In this document: piece after piece, positions 8,828 through 17,121 of the stretch
Layout of the letters: every line of letters begins with the position of its first letter
Position numbering within the stretch: position 1 is the stretch's first letter
NCBI GenBank assembly: GCA_902492015.1
Contig: CABUJR010000007.1
Location: 54,477 to 118,476, forward strand
Direction: 5' to 3'
DNA length: 64,000 bases
Origin: an uncultured Eubacteriales bacterium
GTDB lineage: Bacteria > Bacillota > Clostridia > TANB77 > CAG-508
Made by a program: the position numbers and the translations under genes
The notes under the pieces: generated by a model
The model's input: only the letters and a program-made list of their open reading frames with translations
Databases searched by the model: none
What the model was told of the DNA's origin: nothing

Positions 8828-9667
8828 ATGATAATTGATAAATTAAAGAAAAGAAGTCAAGTAAAAGATAATCTTAAAGATAATAAAATTGATATACCAG
8901 TTGGAAAATGGGTTAAGTGTGAGAAATGCGGAGAGATTTTATATAAAGAAACTCTACATGAAAACTTTAGTGTTTGTCCAAATTGTGGTAATCATTTTAG
9001 ATTATCAGCAAGAAGAAGAATAAAGCAAATAACTGATGAAAATACTTTTGTACCATTTGAAGTTGAAATAAAAGAAACTAATCCTTTGAATTTGGATGGT
9101 TATATGGAAAAATTAGAAGGATTAAGAAATAAAACAGGAATAGATGAAGCTGTAGTTTGTGGAATAGGAAAAATAAATACAGAAGAAGCTGTTATTTGTG
9201 TAATGGATGGAAACTTCTTAATGGGAAGTATGGGAAGTGTTGTTGGAGAAAAAATAACCTATTCAATAGAAAAAGCAATAGAACTTAAATTACCAATAAT
9301 AATATTTTCAGTTTCTGGTGGAGCGAGAATGCAAGAAGGAATTATTTCTTTAATGCAAATGGCTAAAACTTCAAGTGCTATTGCAAAATTAAATGAAGCT
9401 GGAATACTTTTCATATCTGTTCTTACAGACCCAACTTATGGAGGAGTTACAGCAAGTTTTGCATCACTTGGAGATATAATACTTGCTGAGCCTAAAGCAA
9501 TGATTGGATTTGCAGGACCAAGAGTTATAAAACAAACAATAGGAGAAGAACTTCCAGAAGGTTTTCAAACTTCAGAATTTTTATTAGAACATGGTTTTGT
9601 AGACAAAATAGTTGAAAGAAAAGATATGAAAGAAATACTTTATAAATTAATAAAATTTAACAAATAA
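8828..9667 (+). CDS. accD: acetyl-CoA carboxylase carboxyltransferase beta subunit
   Basis: With AccA, AccD moves the carboxyl group from biotin to acetyl-CoA to make malonyl-CoA. An N-terminal four-Cys zinc ribbon (Cys31, Cys34, Cys50, Cys53) is complete. The crotonase-like domain carries SGGARMQEGI and the DPTYGGVTASFA oxyanion region. The 279 residues match the family. It is followed 22 bases later by accA, its stoichiometric partner. Confidence 0.96.
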   Translation: MIIDKLKKRSQVKDNLKDNKIDIPVGKWVKCEKCGEILYKETLHENFSVCPNCGNHFRLSARRRIKQITDENTFVPFEVEIKETNPLNLDGYMEKLEGLRNKTGIDEAVVCGIGKINTEEAVICVMDGNFLMGSMGSVVGEKITYSIEKAIELKLPIIIFSVSGGARMQEGIISLMQMAKTSSAIAKLNEAGILFISVLTDPTYGGVTASFASLGDIILAEPKAMIGFAGPRVIKQTIGEELPEGFQTSEFLLEHGFVDKIVERKDMKEILYKLIKFNK

Positions 9668-9689
9668 TTTATAAATAGGAGGGAATATT

Positions 9690-10625
9690 TTGGCAGATTT
9701 AAGCGAAGAAATAAAAGATCTTGAAGAAGTTATTAAAGAACTTAATAATATGAGTAAAGATAGAATTATAGATGTTAGTGATGAGATTGAAGAGGCTAAA
9801 GAAAAATTATTAAGTTTGAGAAAAAAAGCTTATGAAAATTTAACAGCTTGGGATAAAGTTGAAATGGCAAGAAATCCTCAAAGACCAACAGCTTTAGATT
9901 ATATAGAAATAATTTTTGATGATTTTATGGAATTACATGGTGATAGAGTTTTTAAAGATGATAAAGCAATGGTTTGTGGACTTGGAAGAATTGGAAATCA
10001 AAATTATACAATCGTAGCCGAACAAAAAGGTAGAAATACTAAAGAAAATATACAAAGAAATTTTGGTATGCCTAATCCAGAAAGTTATAGAAAAGGTATT
10101 AGATTTATGAAACAAGCAGAAAAATTTCATAGACCAATAATAACTTTTATTGATACCAAAGGTGCATATCCTGGAATAGGAGCAGAAGAAAGAGGCCAAG
10201 GCGAAGCTATAGCAAGAAGTATGATGGAAATGGCGAATTTAAAAGTTCCAATAATTGTAATAGTAATAGGAGAAGGCTCTAGTGGTGGTGCTTTAGCAAT
10301 AGGAGTTGGAGATAAAGTTGTTATGCTAGAAAATTCTGTTTACTCTATACTTTCTCCAGAAGGATATGCAAGTATTCTTTGGAAAGATGGAACAAGAATA
10401 AAAGAGGCTGCTGAAAAAATGAAACTTACAGCTCAAGATTTATATGATTTTGGAGTTATTGATGAAATAATTGAAGAACCTGTTGGTGGAGCACATTTTG
10501 ACAAAGAATTTGTTGCACAAAATTTAAAGGAATATATAGAAAAAACAACACCTGAATTAATTAATAAAGACTTAGAGGCTTTAATTTCAGAAAGATATGA
10601 AAAATTTAGAAAAATAGGCAGATAA
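9690..10625 (+). CDS. accA: acetyl-CoA carboxylase carboxyltransferase alpha subunit
   Basis: AccA pairs with AccD in the malonyl-CoA-forming carboxyltransferase. The 311 residues contain the family's TAWDKVEMARNPQRPT start region, the KGAYPGIGAEERGQ loop and GEGSSGGALAI. Translation starts at a TTG, supported by an AGGAGGG seven bases upstream and by the absence of a better-placed ATG. A gap of 148 bases to fabI follows, without a convincing terminator, so fabI may be read through. Confidence 0.96.
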   Translation: MADLSEEIKDLEEVIKELNNMSKDRIIDVSDEIEEAKEKLLSLRKKAYENLTAWDKVEMARNPQRPTALDYIEIIFDDFMELHGDRVFKDDKAMVCGLGRIGNQNYTIVAEQKGRNTKENIQRNFGMPNPESYRKGIRFMKQAEKFHRPIITFIDTKGAYPGIGAEERGQGEAIARSMMEMANLKVPIIVIVIGEGSSGGALAIGVGDKVVMLENSVYSILSPEGYASILWKDGTRIKEAAEKMKLTAQDLYDFGVIDEIIEEPVGGAHFDKEFVAQNLKEYIEKTTPELINKDLEALISERYEKFRKIGR

Positions 10626-10773
10626 TCTAAAATATTTAATTTTGTAATATTTGAATTGGAACAAAAGTGGAAAATCATGCTAATTGCAAAATTCTAAATA
10701 AAAAATTATTTGATGTTTAAAATAACTAATATTTGTTATATTAGAAAAATATAAATTAAAAAGGAGAAAAAAT

Positions 10774-11544
10774 ATGATATTAGAAAACAAAACAATTTTA
10801 ATTATGGGAATTAGAAACAAATGGAGTATTGCTTATGGTGCAGCTAAAGCAGCTTATGAACAAGGTGCAAAATTAATTTTTACATTTATGGGAGAAGAAA
10901 ACAGAGAAAAAATAGAAGAGCTTGTATCTGAATTTAAAGGATTTAAAGCATATACTTGTGATGCTTCTAAAGATGATGAAATAGAAAATCTATTTAAAAC
11001 AATAAAAAATGATTATGGAAAAATTGATGGAATTTTACATAGTATAGCACATGCAAATACAGAAGATTTAAGAAATGATTTTATAAATACAAGTAAAGAA
11101 GGTTTTGCACATGCAAATGATGTTAGTGCATATAGTCTAGTTGCAGTTGCTAGAATTGCAAGAGATTTAGAAGTTCTAAATGAAGATGCAAGTATAACAG
11201 CATTAACATATTATGGTTCAACAAAAGTTTTACCAGGATATAATGTAATGGGAGTTGCTAAAGCAGCTTTAGAATGTAGTATTAGATATTTGGCAGATAA
11301 CTTAGGTCCTATGGGAATAAGAGTAAATGCTATTTCAGCAGGACCAATAAAAACTTTATCAGCAAAAGGAATTAAAGATTTTAATTCAATATTAACTGTT
11401 GTTGAAGAAAAAGCCCCATTAAGAAGAAATGTAACAACAGAAGAAGTTGGAAGTGCTGTTGCTTTCTTATTAAGTGATATGTCAAGAGCAATTACAGGTC
11501 AAGTAATTTATGCTGATAGTGGATATAATATCATGGGATTATAA
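10774..11544 (+). CDS. fabI: enoyl-ACP reductase, FabI type
   Basis: FabI is the NAD(P)H-dependent enzyme that completes each elongation cycle. It is an atypical short-chain dehydrogenase: residues 11-20 show the family's MGIRNKWSIA loop rather than TGxxxGIG, and the catalytic set is Tyr146, Tyr156 and Lys163, with six residues between Tyr156 and Lys163. The 256 residues are typical, and DSGYNIMG closes the protein. It sits at the distal end of the operon, as in some lactobacilli. This is one of two potential enoyl reductases in the window. Confidence 0.95.
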   Translation: MILENKTILIMGIRNKWSIAYGAAKAAYEQGAKLIFTFMGEENREKIEELVSEFKGFKAYTCDASKDDEIENLFKTIKNDYGKIDGILHSIAHANTEDLRNDFINTSKEGFAHANDVSAYSLVAVARIARDLEVLNEDASITALTYYGSTKVLPGYNVMGVAKAALECSIRYLADNLGPMGIRVNAISAGPIKTLSAKGIKDFNSILTVVEEKAPLRRNVTTEEVGSAVAFLLSDMSRAITGQVIYADSGYNIMGL

Positions 11545-11628
11545 AATTTATATATAAATGTTTTATAATATATATTATTCTAAATTATAAAATTTAGTTT
11601 TATTATAATGAAGTATATTATTAAAAAT

Positions 11629-11660
11629 ATATGGTGATAATAAATCACCTATATTTTTTA
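11629..11660 (+). terminator. terminator of the fab/acc operon
   Basis: GGTGAT (11633-11638) pairs with ATCACC (11644-11649). Flanking ATA/TAT pairs and a TTTTTT run follow. It separates fabI from the downstream flavoprotein gene. Confidence 0.6.
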
Positions 11661-11774
11661 AAATACATCTAGAGTTTAAAACTACATAATAAAATAAACA
11701 GTATTATATAATAAAATAATTTGAATTGTTTTGATTTTTATAATTTATATTAATTAAAAATAGGAGATGAAAAT

Positions 11775-12857
11775 ATGAAATTACCAGAGTTAAAAATAGG
11801 GGAACTTGTTGCTAAAGTTCCAATTATTCAAGGAGGAATGGGTGTTGGAATATCACGTTCAAAATTAGCAGGAGCGGTCGCAAGAGAAGGAGGAATAGGA
11901 GTTATTTCAACAGCTCAAATTGGTTTTGATGAACTAGATTTTGAAACAAATACTTTAAATGCTAATTTAAGAGCTTTAGAAAGACATATAAAAAAAGCAA
12001 AAGAAATTTCTAAAGGAAATGGAATTGTGGCAATAAATATAATGAGTGTTACAAATTTTTATAAAGAAAATGTGAAAAAAGCTATTGAAAGTGGTATAGA
12101 TTTAATAATTTCAGGAGCAGGACTTCCAAAAGAATTACCTAAACTTGTAGAAGGAAGTAAAGTAAAAATTGCACCAATTATATCTTCTGCAAGAGGTGCT
12201 GTTCTTATGATTAAATTATGGTTAAAACAAAAACGTCTTCCAGATATGATTGTAGTAGAAGGGCCAGAAGCAGGAGGACATTTAGGGTTTTCAAAAGAAG
12301 AATTAGAAGATGAGAATAAAAAGGATATATATCAAATAGTAAAAGAAGTAGTTCAAAAAGTTAAAGAATTTGAAATAGAGTATAATGCTAAAATACCAGT
12401 TATAGCAGCTGGAGGAATATATACGGGAAAAGATATAAAAAAGGCTTTAGAATGTGGTGCTTCTGGAGTACAAATGGCAACTAGATTTGTTGCGACAGAA
12501 GAATGTGATGCTGATATAAAATATAAAGAAGCTTATATAAAAGCAACAAAAGAAGAGATAGAAATTGTACAAAGTCCAGTAGGAATGCCTGGCAGAGCAA
12601 TTAATAATAAGTTTATAAAAGAAGTAGAAAAAAGAAAATTAGCTGGATTAAAAGGAACAGACAAAAAATGCTTAAGTTGTATAAAAACATGTAATCCTAC
12701 AGAAACACCATATTGTATAACAAGAGCTCTAATAAATGCTGTAAAAGGTGATATTGATAATGCTTTATTATTTGTTGGAAGCAATGCTTATAAAATAAAT
12801 AAAATAACAACAGTAAAGCAATTAATGGAAGAACTTGCTTTTGAAGCTTCAGAATAA
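11775..12857 (+). CDS. FabK / nitronate monooxygenase-like FMN enzyme
   Basis: This is an FMN-dependent TIM-barrel protein of the 2-nitropropane dioxygenase/FabK superfamily. It has an IIQGGMGVGIS start, a GPEAGGHLG substrate/FMN loop with the conserved His, AAGGIYTG and a GVQMATRFVATEEC phosphate-binding segment. True FabK enzymes are around 315 residues. This one has 360, the extra part being a C-terminal Cys cluster (CLSCIKTCNPTETPYC) followed by a helical tail, as seen in clostridial proteins annotated as nitronate monooxygenases. Its position just after fabI argues for a second enoyl-ACP reductase; the extra domain argues for a separate redox role. A terminator before it suggests independent transcription. 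Confidence 0.8.
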   Translation: MKLPELKIGELVAKVPIIQGGMGVGISRSKLAGAVAREGGIGVISTAQIGFDELDFETNTLNANLRALERHIKKAKEISKGNGIVAINIMSVTNFYKENVKKAIESGIDLIISGAGLPKELPKLVEGSKVKIAPIISSARGAVLMIKLWLKQKRLPDMIVVEGPEAGGHLGFSKEELEDENKKDIYQIVKEVVQKVKEFEIEYNAKIPVIAAGGIYTGKDIKKALECGASGVQMATRFVATEECDADIKYKEAYIKATKEEIEIVQSPVGMPGRAINNKFIKEVEKRKLAGLKGTDKKCLSCIKTCNPTETPYCITRALINAVKGDIDNALLFVGSNAYKINKITTVKQLMEELAFEASE

Positions 12858-12912
12858 AATTATAGTTACATTTAAAAATCACTTTGAATATTATATTTGG
12901 GGTGATTTTTTT

Positions 12913-13770
12913 ATGAAATTAGGTTTGTGTCTTTCAGGAGGTGGAATAAAAGGCTTTGCACATATTGGAGCAATAAAAGCTCTAGAAGAGGCAAATATTA
13001 AGTTTTATTTTATATCAGGAACAAGTTCAGGAAGTATAGTTTCTTGCTTATATGCATCAGGCTTTACAGTTGATGAAATTTATGAAATATTTAGAAAAAA
13101 TGTGAATCAAATAAAATATGTAGATATGAAAAATGTTTTAAAATTTCTTAAAAATGTAATATTAAAAAGAGATTTTAATATTGATGGACTTAATAGTGGT
13201 GAAAAAATAAAAAAATTAGTTAATGAAGTTTGCAAGACAAAAGGAATTGAAAATATAAATCAAATTAAAATGCCATTACTTATTCCAGCTGTTAATATTA
13301 ATACTGAAAAAGTATATGTATTTTCAAATAATATATTACAAAATAAATGTGATGAAGTAAAATACATAAATAATGTTAATATAGGAACAGCAGTTCAAGC
13401 GAGTTGTAGTTATCCAGGAATATTTTCACCATGTAAATATAAAGGTGAACTTTTAGTAGATGGTGGAATTTCTGAAAATTTACCGTGGAGAGAAACTAAA
13501 AGAGCAGGAGCAGATAAGGTATTGAGTATAGTTTTTACAAGTAAAGGAAAAAAATGTTGTAAAAATTTATTTGAGGTTATTAGCAAATCTTTTTCAATAC
13601 TTTGTCATGAACTTTATAAATATGAATGGGAAGGAACAGATTATTTATTAAAAATAGATACAGCAAATGTAGGATTATTAGAAAAATCTAAGATGGAAGA
13701 ATTATATAATCAAGGTTATGAACAAACTAAGAAAAAAATTAATGAAATAAAGGCTAAATTAAATTTATAG
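12913..13770 (+). CDS. patatin-like phospholipase / acyl hydrolase
   Basis: Patatin-family enzymes hydrolyse acyl ester bonds in lipids with a Ser/Asp dyad. Seen here are the oxyanion loop SGGGIKGFAHIG near the N-terminus, the nucleophile in GTSSGS (GxSxG) and the Asp of DGGISENLP. The open frame extends back to 12835, but GGTGAT seven bases before the ATG at 12913 and the motif position fix the start there, giving 285 residues. No signal peptide is present, so it should be cytoplasmic or at the inner membrane face. It lies 55 bases after the FabK-like gene and may be co-transcribed, hinting at acyl-chain recycling; the substrate is unknown. Confidence 0.88.
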   Translation: MKLGLCLSGGGIKGFAHIGAIKALEEANIKFYFISGTSSGSIVSCLYASGFTVDEIYEIFRKNVNQIKYVDMKNVLKFLKNVILKRDFNIDGLNSGEKIKKLVNEVCKTKGIENINQIKMPLLIPAVNINTEKVYVFSNNILQNKCDEVKYINNVNIGTAVQASCSYPGIFSPCKYKGELLVDGGISENLPWRETKRAGADKVLSIVFTSKGKKCCKNLFEVISKSFSILCHELYKYEWEGTDYLLKIDTANVGLLEKSKMEELYNQGYEQTKKKINEIKAKLNL

Positions 13771-13833
13771 TAAAATTTTTGTATAAATTTTTATTATGCA
13801 TATACTATACATATAAATTCTTAAAACGAAATA

Positions 13834-13861
13834 TTGTTAAATAAATTTTTTATGATATAAT
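13834..13861 (+). promoter_or_regulatory. promoter for the CmpB-like gene
   Basis: TTGTTA (13834-13839), 16 bp, and TATAAT (13856-13861) preceded by TGA form an extended -10 promoter about 40 bases before the start at 13900. Confidence 0.55.
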
Positions 13862-13899
13862 GTAAAGCACAAAAAAATATCTCTATTAAAGGAGTTTTT

Positions 13900-14973
13900 A
13901 TGTTAGAAAGTATTGAAATGTATATATTGTTGTTTTTTACTTATTCTTTTTTTGGATGGGTAATGGAATCTGTTGGAGGAATTTTAAAAGTAAAGAAATT
14001 TGTAAATAGAGGTTTTTTAATTGGACCATATTGTCCTGTGTATGGAACAGGTGTTGTTTTGATAAGCATTTTGCTTAAAGATTATACAAAAGATATAGCA
14101 GCACTTTTTGTTCTTTCAACAGTTATTTGTGGTTTATTAGAATATGTTACAAGTTATATTATGGAAAAATTATTTAATGCTCGTTGGTGGGATTATACAA
14201 ATAGGAAATTTAATATAAATGGTAGAATTTGTTTGGAAACATTAATTCCATTTGGAATAGCAGGGACTACAATTTTGTGTTTTATTAATCCGTTTTTTAT
14301 TAATATTTATTTAAAAATACCGGATTTAGTAAGACATATAATAACTATTAGTATTAGTCTTTTATTTATTATAGATATTATAATATCTTTTAATATAATT
14401 ATAAGTTTTAAAGGAGAAACATATAAGGAAAAAGATAATACTGAAGAAATAGGAAATAGAGTAAAAGATAAAACAGAAGATATTTTGATGAAAGTTGAGT
14501 CTGATGCTATAGTATTTAGCAGAAGATTAAAAGTAAAAGGTTTGAAATTCCAAAGAAAAGTAAAATATCATAGAATAAATGTGATGGGAGCACTTACTGA
14601 ATCACCACGAGAATTAGCAGAGAAAATAAGAAAGCAAAGAGAAGCAATTACTGGAAAACTAATAGACAAAAAAGATGAATTTGATACACAAATGAAATTA
14701 AAGAAATCTGAGTGGGAAATGAAACAAAAAGAATCTAAACAAATTTTTGATCAAAGAATTAGAAAAACTAAAGAAGAATTTGAAACTTTCCAAAAATCTT
14801 CTATTCAAAAATTGGATAATACTATAAAAAATATAAAAACTAATTCAGAAGAAATAACCAAAAAAGTTGTTGAGAATTTTAAACAAAAATCATTTTTAAG
14901 AAAAAGATTAATGGAAGCTTTTCCTAAGTTGGAAGTAAGACAGCCAAAAGAAAAAGGAAATAAAAAGAAATAA
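13900..14973 (+). CDS. CmpB-like (ABC-transporter type IV permease-like) membrane protein with coiled-coil tail
   Basis: The first 175 residues hold about five hydrophobic segments. They contain sequence typical of the putative ABC-transporter type IV (CmpB) family in Firmicutes, such as FGWVMESVGG, NRGFLIGPYCPVYGTG, ARWWDY and GRICLETLIPFG. Residues from about 180 to 357 are highly charged and predicted coiled coil, with long runs of Lys/Glu/Gln and no hydrophobic segment. The function of the family is not established and no ATPase gene is adjacent. The long cytoplasmic tail is longer than in the short family members I know of and could bind another protein or DNA. Confidence 0.7.
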   Translation: MLESIEMYILLFFTYSFFGWVMESVGGILKVKKFVNRGFLIGPYCPVYGTGVVLISILLKDYTKDIAALFVLSTVICGLLEYVTSYIMEKLFNARWWDYTNRKFNINGRICLETLIPFGIAGTTILCFINPFFINIYLKIPDLVRHIITISISLLFIIDIIISFNIIISFKGETYKEKDNTEEIGNRVKDKTEDILMKVESDAIVFSRRLKVKGLKFQRKVKYHRINVMGALTESPRELAEKIRKQREAITGKLIDKKDEFDTQMKLKKSEWEMKQKESKQIFDQRIRKTKEEFETFQKSSIQKLDNTIKNIKTNSEEITKKVVENFKQKSFLRKRLMEAFPKLEVRQPKEKGNKKK

Positions 14974-14981
14974 ATTAATTG

Positions 14982-15010
14982 TTGAAAAATTAATAGTGTT
15001 GTGTTATTAT
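14982..15010 (+). promoter_or_regulatory. promoter for the 15052 gene
   Basis: TTGAAA (14982-14987) and TATTAT (15005-15010) with 17-bp spacing, about 40 bases upstream of the ATG. Confidence 0.5.
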
Positions 15011-15051
15011 AACATGAACTAAAAATTTTTATATATAAAAAGGAGACAAAA

Positions 15052-15531
15052 ATGGAAAATATCACTGATGAAAGTTATATTGGTTTAATTTGTAATGGAG
15101 AATTTAATGCAATTCCAGATTTTAAAATTGGAGAATTGTTTGAATCTTTTTTTGATAATATAAACTATAATGTCGTAAAAGAAGATAAACAAGTATATGT
15201 AGATTTTACAGGAGAAGCAACATGTGATGATGAGCCTTGTAGAATACTAATAAGATTTGCTGTAGATGATAATGCAGAAGAGTTTGAAATTAAAGAGATA
15301 AAAGTGGATGATGAAATTCTTAGTGAAGATGAGAGTCTTGATCTATTGGAAGATATTGCCTATGCTGGTGGTGCTGTAATGGAAGAAGATGATGATTATT
15401 GTAATTCAGATTGCGCTCATTGTATGCATGATTGTACTAATAATTATGATGAAATTGAAGAAGACGATGAAGATGATGAATATAATATTGATGATGAAAA
15501 TAACGATGAAAAAGATGACGATAATTATTAG
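15052..15531 (+). CDS. acidic hypothetical protein with Cys-rich patch
   Basis: This 159-residue protein has no clear assignment. Residues 1-105 look like a compact alpha/beta domain with a central pattern of aromatic residues and VDFTGEA. The pattern recalls a small domain often fused to zinc-ribbon or lipoprotein modules in gut Firmicutes. A cluster CNSDCAHCMHDC follows at about residues 117-128 and could bind a metal. The last 30 residues are almost entirely Asp, Glu and Asn. There is no signal peptide or membrane helix. The start is supported by AAAAGGAG. It stands directly before the spoVM pair but with its own promoter. Confidence 0.7.
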   Translation: MENITDESYIGLICNGEFNAIPDFKIGELFESFFDNINYNVVKEDKQVYVDFTGEATCDDEPCRILIRFAVDDNAEEFEIKEIKVDDEILSEDESLDLLEDIAYAGGAVMEEDDDYCNSDCAHCMHDCTNNYDEIEEDDEDDEYNIDDENNDEKDDDNY

Positions 15532-15607
15532 TAATTTTATGTAAATTTTGCTATACTCATCACATAATATATTAAAAAATAATATTATATATAAAGGAGG
15601 AAGCAAA

Positions 15608-15766
15608 ATGAGAATATGGTGTAAATTTAGAAAAGTAATAGCAGGAGCTCTTATAGGACTCGGAATAGGTATTATTCTAGTTCTATTTCTTCCTCCAGTT
15701 GCTTGGATATTCATAATGGGTGTAGCTATGTTTATCGGAGGCATAAAATTTTTACTAGGTAAATAG
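15608..15766 (+). CDS. 52-residue membrane protein upstream of spoVM
   Basis: After MRIWCKFRKV, the rest of this 52-residue protein is hydrophobic: two short helices separated by a Pro-Pro turn (GLGIGIILVLFLPPVAW then IFIMGVAMFIGGI). The frame is open further upstream, but the AAAGGAGG seven bases before ATG 15608 decides the start. Its stop codon is 11 bases from spoVM, with the spoVM ribosome-binding site in between, so the two are almost certainly one transcript. Function is unknown; a role at a membrane in sporulation is inferred only from this pairing. Confidence 0.75.
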   Translation: MRIWCKFRKVIAGALIGLGIGIILVLFLPPVAWIFIMGVAMFIGGIKFLLGK

Positions 15767-15777
15767 GAGGAGGACCA

Positions 15778-15855
15778 ATGACAATAGTTGTAAAAAAAGT
15801 ACCTAAATTTTTAAGAGGATTTGTAAAATTTATTTTCGGAATTAAATCTACATAA
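15778..15855 (+). CDS. spoVM: stage V sporulation protein M
   Basis: This is a 25-codon gene. SpoVM is a tiny amphipathic peptide that recognises the positively curved forespore membrane and anchors the coat-basement ATPase SpoIVA. The peptide reads with the family core KVPKFLRGFVKFIFG, matching the Lys-x-Pro-Lys-Phe-Leu-x-Gly pattern with the helix-breaking Pro of Bacillus SpoVM. A GGAGGAGG site lies just before the ATG. The neighbouring convergent rpmB reproduces the spoVM-rpmB arrangement known in Bacillus subtilis, which adds strong support. It implies the organism encodes endospore coat assembly. Confidence 0.88.
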   Translation: MTIVVKKVPKFLRGFVKFIFGIKST

Positions 15856-15878
15856 AATTTAGGGTAAAAATGTAAGAA

Positions 15879-15959
15879 TTTATATAATAAGAAGCTTTTT
15901 TCTTTATTATATAAAAAATAAAAAAAGAAAAATCTATTTGCATAGGTTTTTCTTTTTTT
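15879..15959. terminator. two hairpins between convergent spoVM and rpmB
   Basis: The first stem pairs TTTATATAATAAGA with TCTTTATTATATAAA (15879-15914). The second pairs AAAAAGAAAAA-CTAT with ATAG-TTTTTCTTTTT (15921-15959), with A and T runs on both sides, so it can stop transcripts from either direction. Confidence 0.6.
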
Positions 15960-15987
15960 ATATATCATAATTATTAATTTTGTATTA

Positions 15988-16188
15988 TTAAACAGCTCTT
16001 TGAACTTTTCCAGAACGTAAACATTTAGAACATACAGAAACTCTTTTAACTTTTCCATCTATAACAGCTTTTACAGTTCTTAAATTTGGTTTTACTGTTC
16101 TAGTAGTTCTTTTACTGATATGAGAACGAGTAATACTAAGTTGTTTTCCAAAGCTTGTTTCTTTTCCACAAAATGCGCATTTTGCCAT
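15988..16188 (-). CDS. rpmB: 50S ribosomal protein L28
   Basis: L28 is a small protein of the large ribosomal subunit. The 66 residues begin MAKCAFCGK and later have CSKC, so this is the four-Cys, zinc-binding form rather than the Cys-free variant. The frame is open upstream to 16260, but the GGAGGTG before ATG 16188 and the family N-terminus fix the start. It reads toward spoVM. Confidence 0.95.
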   Translation of the reverse strand: MAKCAFCGKETSFGKQLSITRSHISKRTTRTVKPNLRTVKAVIDGKVKRVSVCSKCLRSGKVQRAV

Positions 16189-16315
16189 ATCTAAAGCACC
16201 TCCATTATTTTTAATAAACTGACTATTTAATAGTCTAACATAATATTTATAAAAAAGCAAGATATTTTTAGAAAAAAATAAAAAATAAAATATTTGATTT
16301 GTTTACATAATAGCA

Positions 16316-16343
16316 TTGACTTTTTCATAAAATATAGTATAAT
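16316..16343 (+). promoter_or_regulatory. promoter for the 16378 gene
   Basis: TTGACT (16316-16321), 16 bp, TATAAT (16338-16343), followed by CGGAGGA and the ATG at 16378. Confidence 0.65.
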
Positions 16344-16377
16344 GATATTTGTAGTAGTGTAATCGGAGGAATAATAG

Positions 16378-16740
16378 ATGTTACCCAAAATATGGAAAAA
16401 ACTTTTATTAGCTATATGTATAATAGCGTGCATATATAATATAATGTCTAAATTAGTAAATAGAAATTCTTTAGAAGTAAATTTAAAAAGTGTAGATGAT
16501 GGTACAACAGTATTTAACTTGTTCCAAAAAGAAGAAACTGTTAATGATGAAAATAATTTAGTTGAAAATCAAGTTTCAAATTCTATAGAAAATGAGGAAA
16601 TAGTAGAAGAAGATGTTAAAACAGATGAAAACGTAGAAAAAACAGTGGCAGAAGAAGAACTTGGGACAAATGAAGAAACATCTACAGAAACTGATGAAAG
16701 TAAAGATAGTCAAGGCACAAAATTTATAGTGTTATATTAA
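16378..16740 (+). CDS. small membrane-anchored acidic protein
   Basis: In this 120-residue protein, residues 8-25 make one hydrophobic helix after a basic start (MLPKIWKKLL). The remainder is low-complexity and rich in Glu, Asn, Val and Thr, probably disordered and outside the membrane. The C-terminus ends in a short hydrophobic KFIVLY. I do not recognise it. A good promoter and a GGAGG site nine bases before the ATG indicate a real gene. Confidence 0.65.
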   Translation: MLPKIWKKLLLAICIIACIYNIMSKLVNRNSLEVNLKSVDDGTTVFNLFQKEETVNDENNLVENQVSNSIENEEIVEEDVKTDENVEKTVAEEELGTNEETSTETDESKDSQGTKFIVLY

Positions 16741-16820
16741 AAGAAATTATGGACTTAAGTATAATGTAATATTAGTAATATAAAAGTAATAAGAATTTAT
16801 AAAAAATAAATTAAAAACAC

Positions 16821-16849
16821 TTGCAATGTAAAAAATATTATGTTATTAT
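16821..16849 (+). promoter_or_regulatory. rpmE promoter
   Basis: TTGCAA (16821-16826) and TATTAT (16844-16849) are 17 bp apart, about 40 bases before the rpmE start. Confidence 0.5.
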
Positions 16850-16891
16850 ATAAAAGATTGTTTTTAAAATGTAAGAAAGAGGTGAATTTAC

Positions 16892-17092
16892 ATGAAAAAA
16901 GAATTACAACCTAATTATACAGCTTCTAAAATTATTTGTGCATGTGGAAATGTTATAGAAACAAATTCAACAAAACCAGAAATGAAAGTTGATGTTTGTT
17001 CTAAATGTCATCCATTTTGGACAGGAAGCTTAAAACAAAATACTACAGGTGGTAGAGCAGATAAATTTAAGAAAAAATATGGTATTGCTTAA
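16892..17092 (+). CDS. rpmE: 50S ribosomal protein L31
   Basis: L31 binds the large subunit at the central protuberance. The 66 residues include CACG and CSKC, the zinc-binding Cys pairs of the C+ form, and the conserved HPFWTG and GGRADKFKKKYG. Paralogous C- forms normally appear under zinc starvation; none is seen here. It is monocistronic, with its own promoter and a strong terminator. Confidence 0.96.
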   Translation: MKKELQPNYTASKIICACGNVIETNSTKPEMKVDVCSKCHPFWTGSLKQNTTGGRADKFKKKYGIA

Positions 17093-17121
17093 TCAAAGTT
17101 TTAAGTATCCAAAATATAAAA

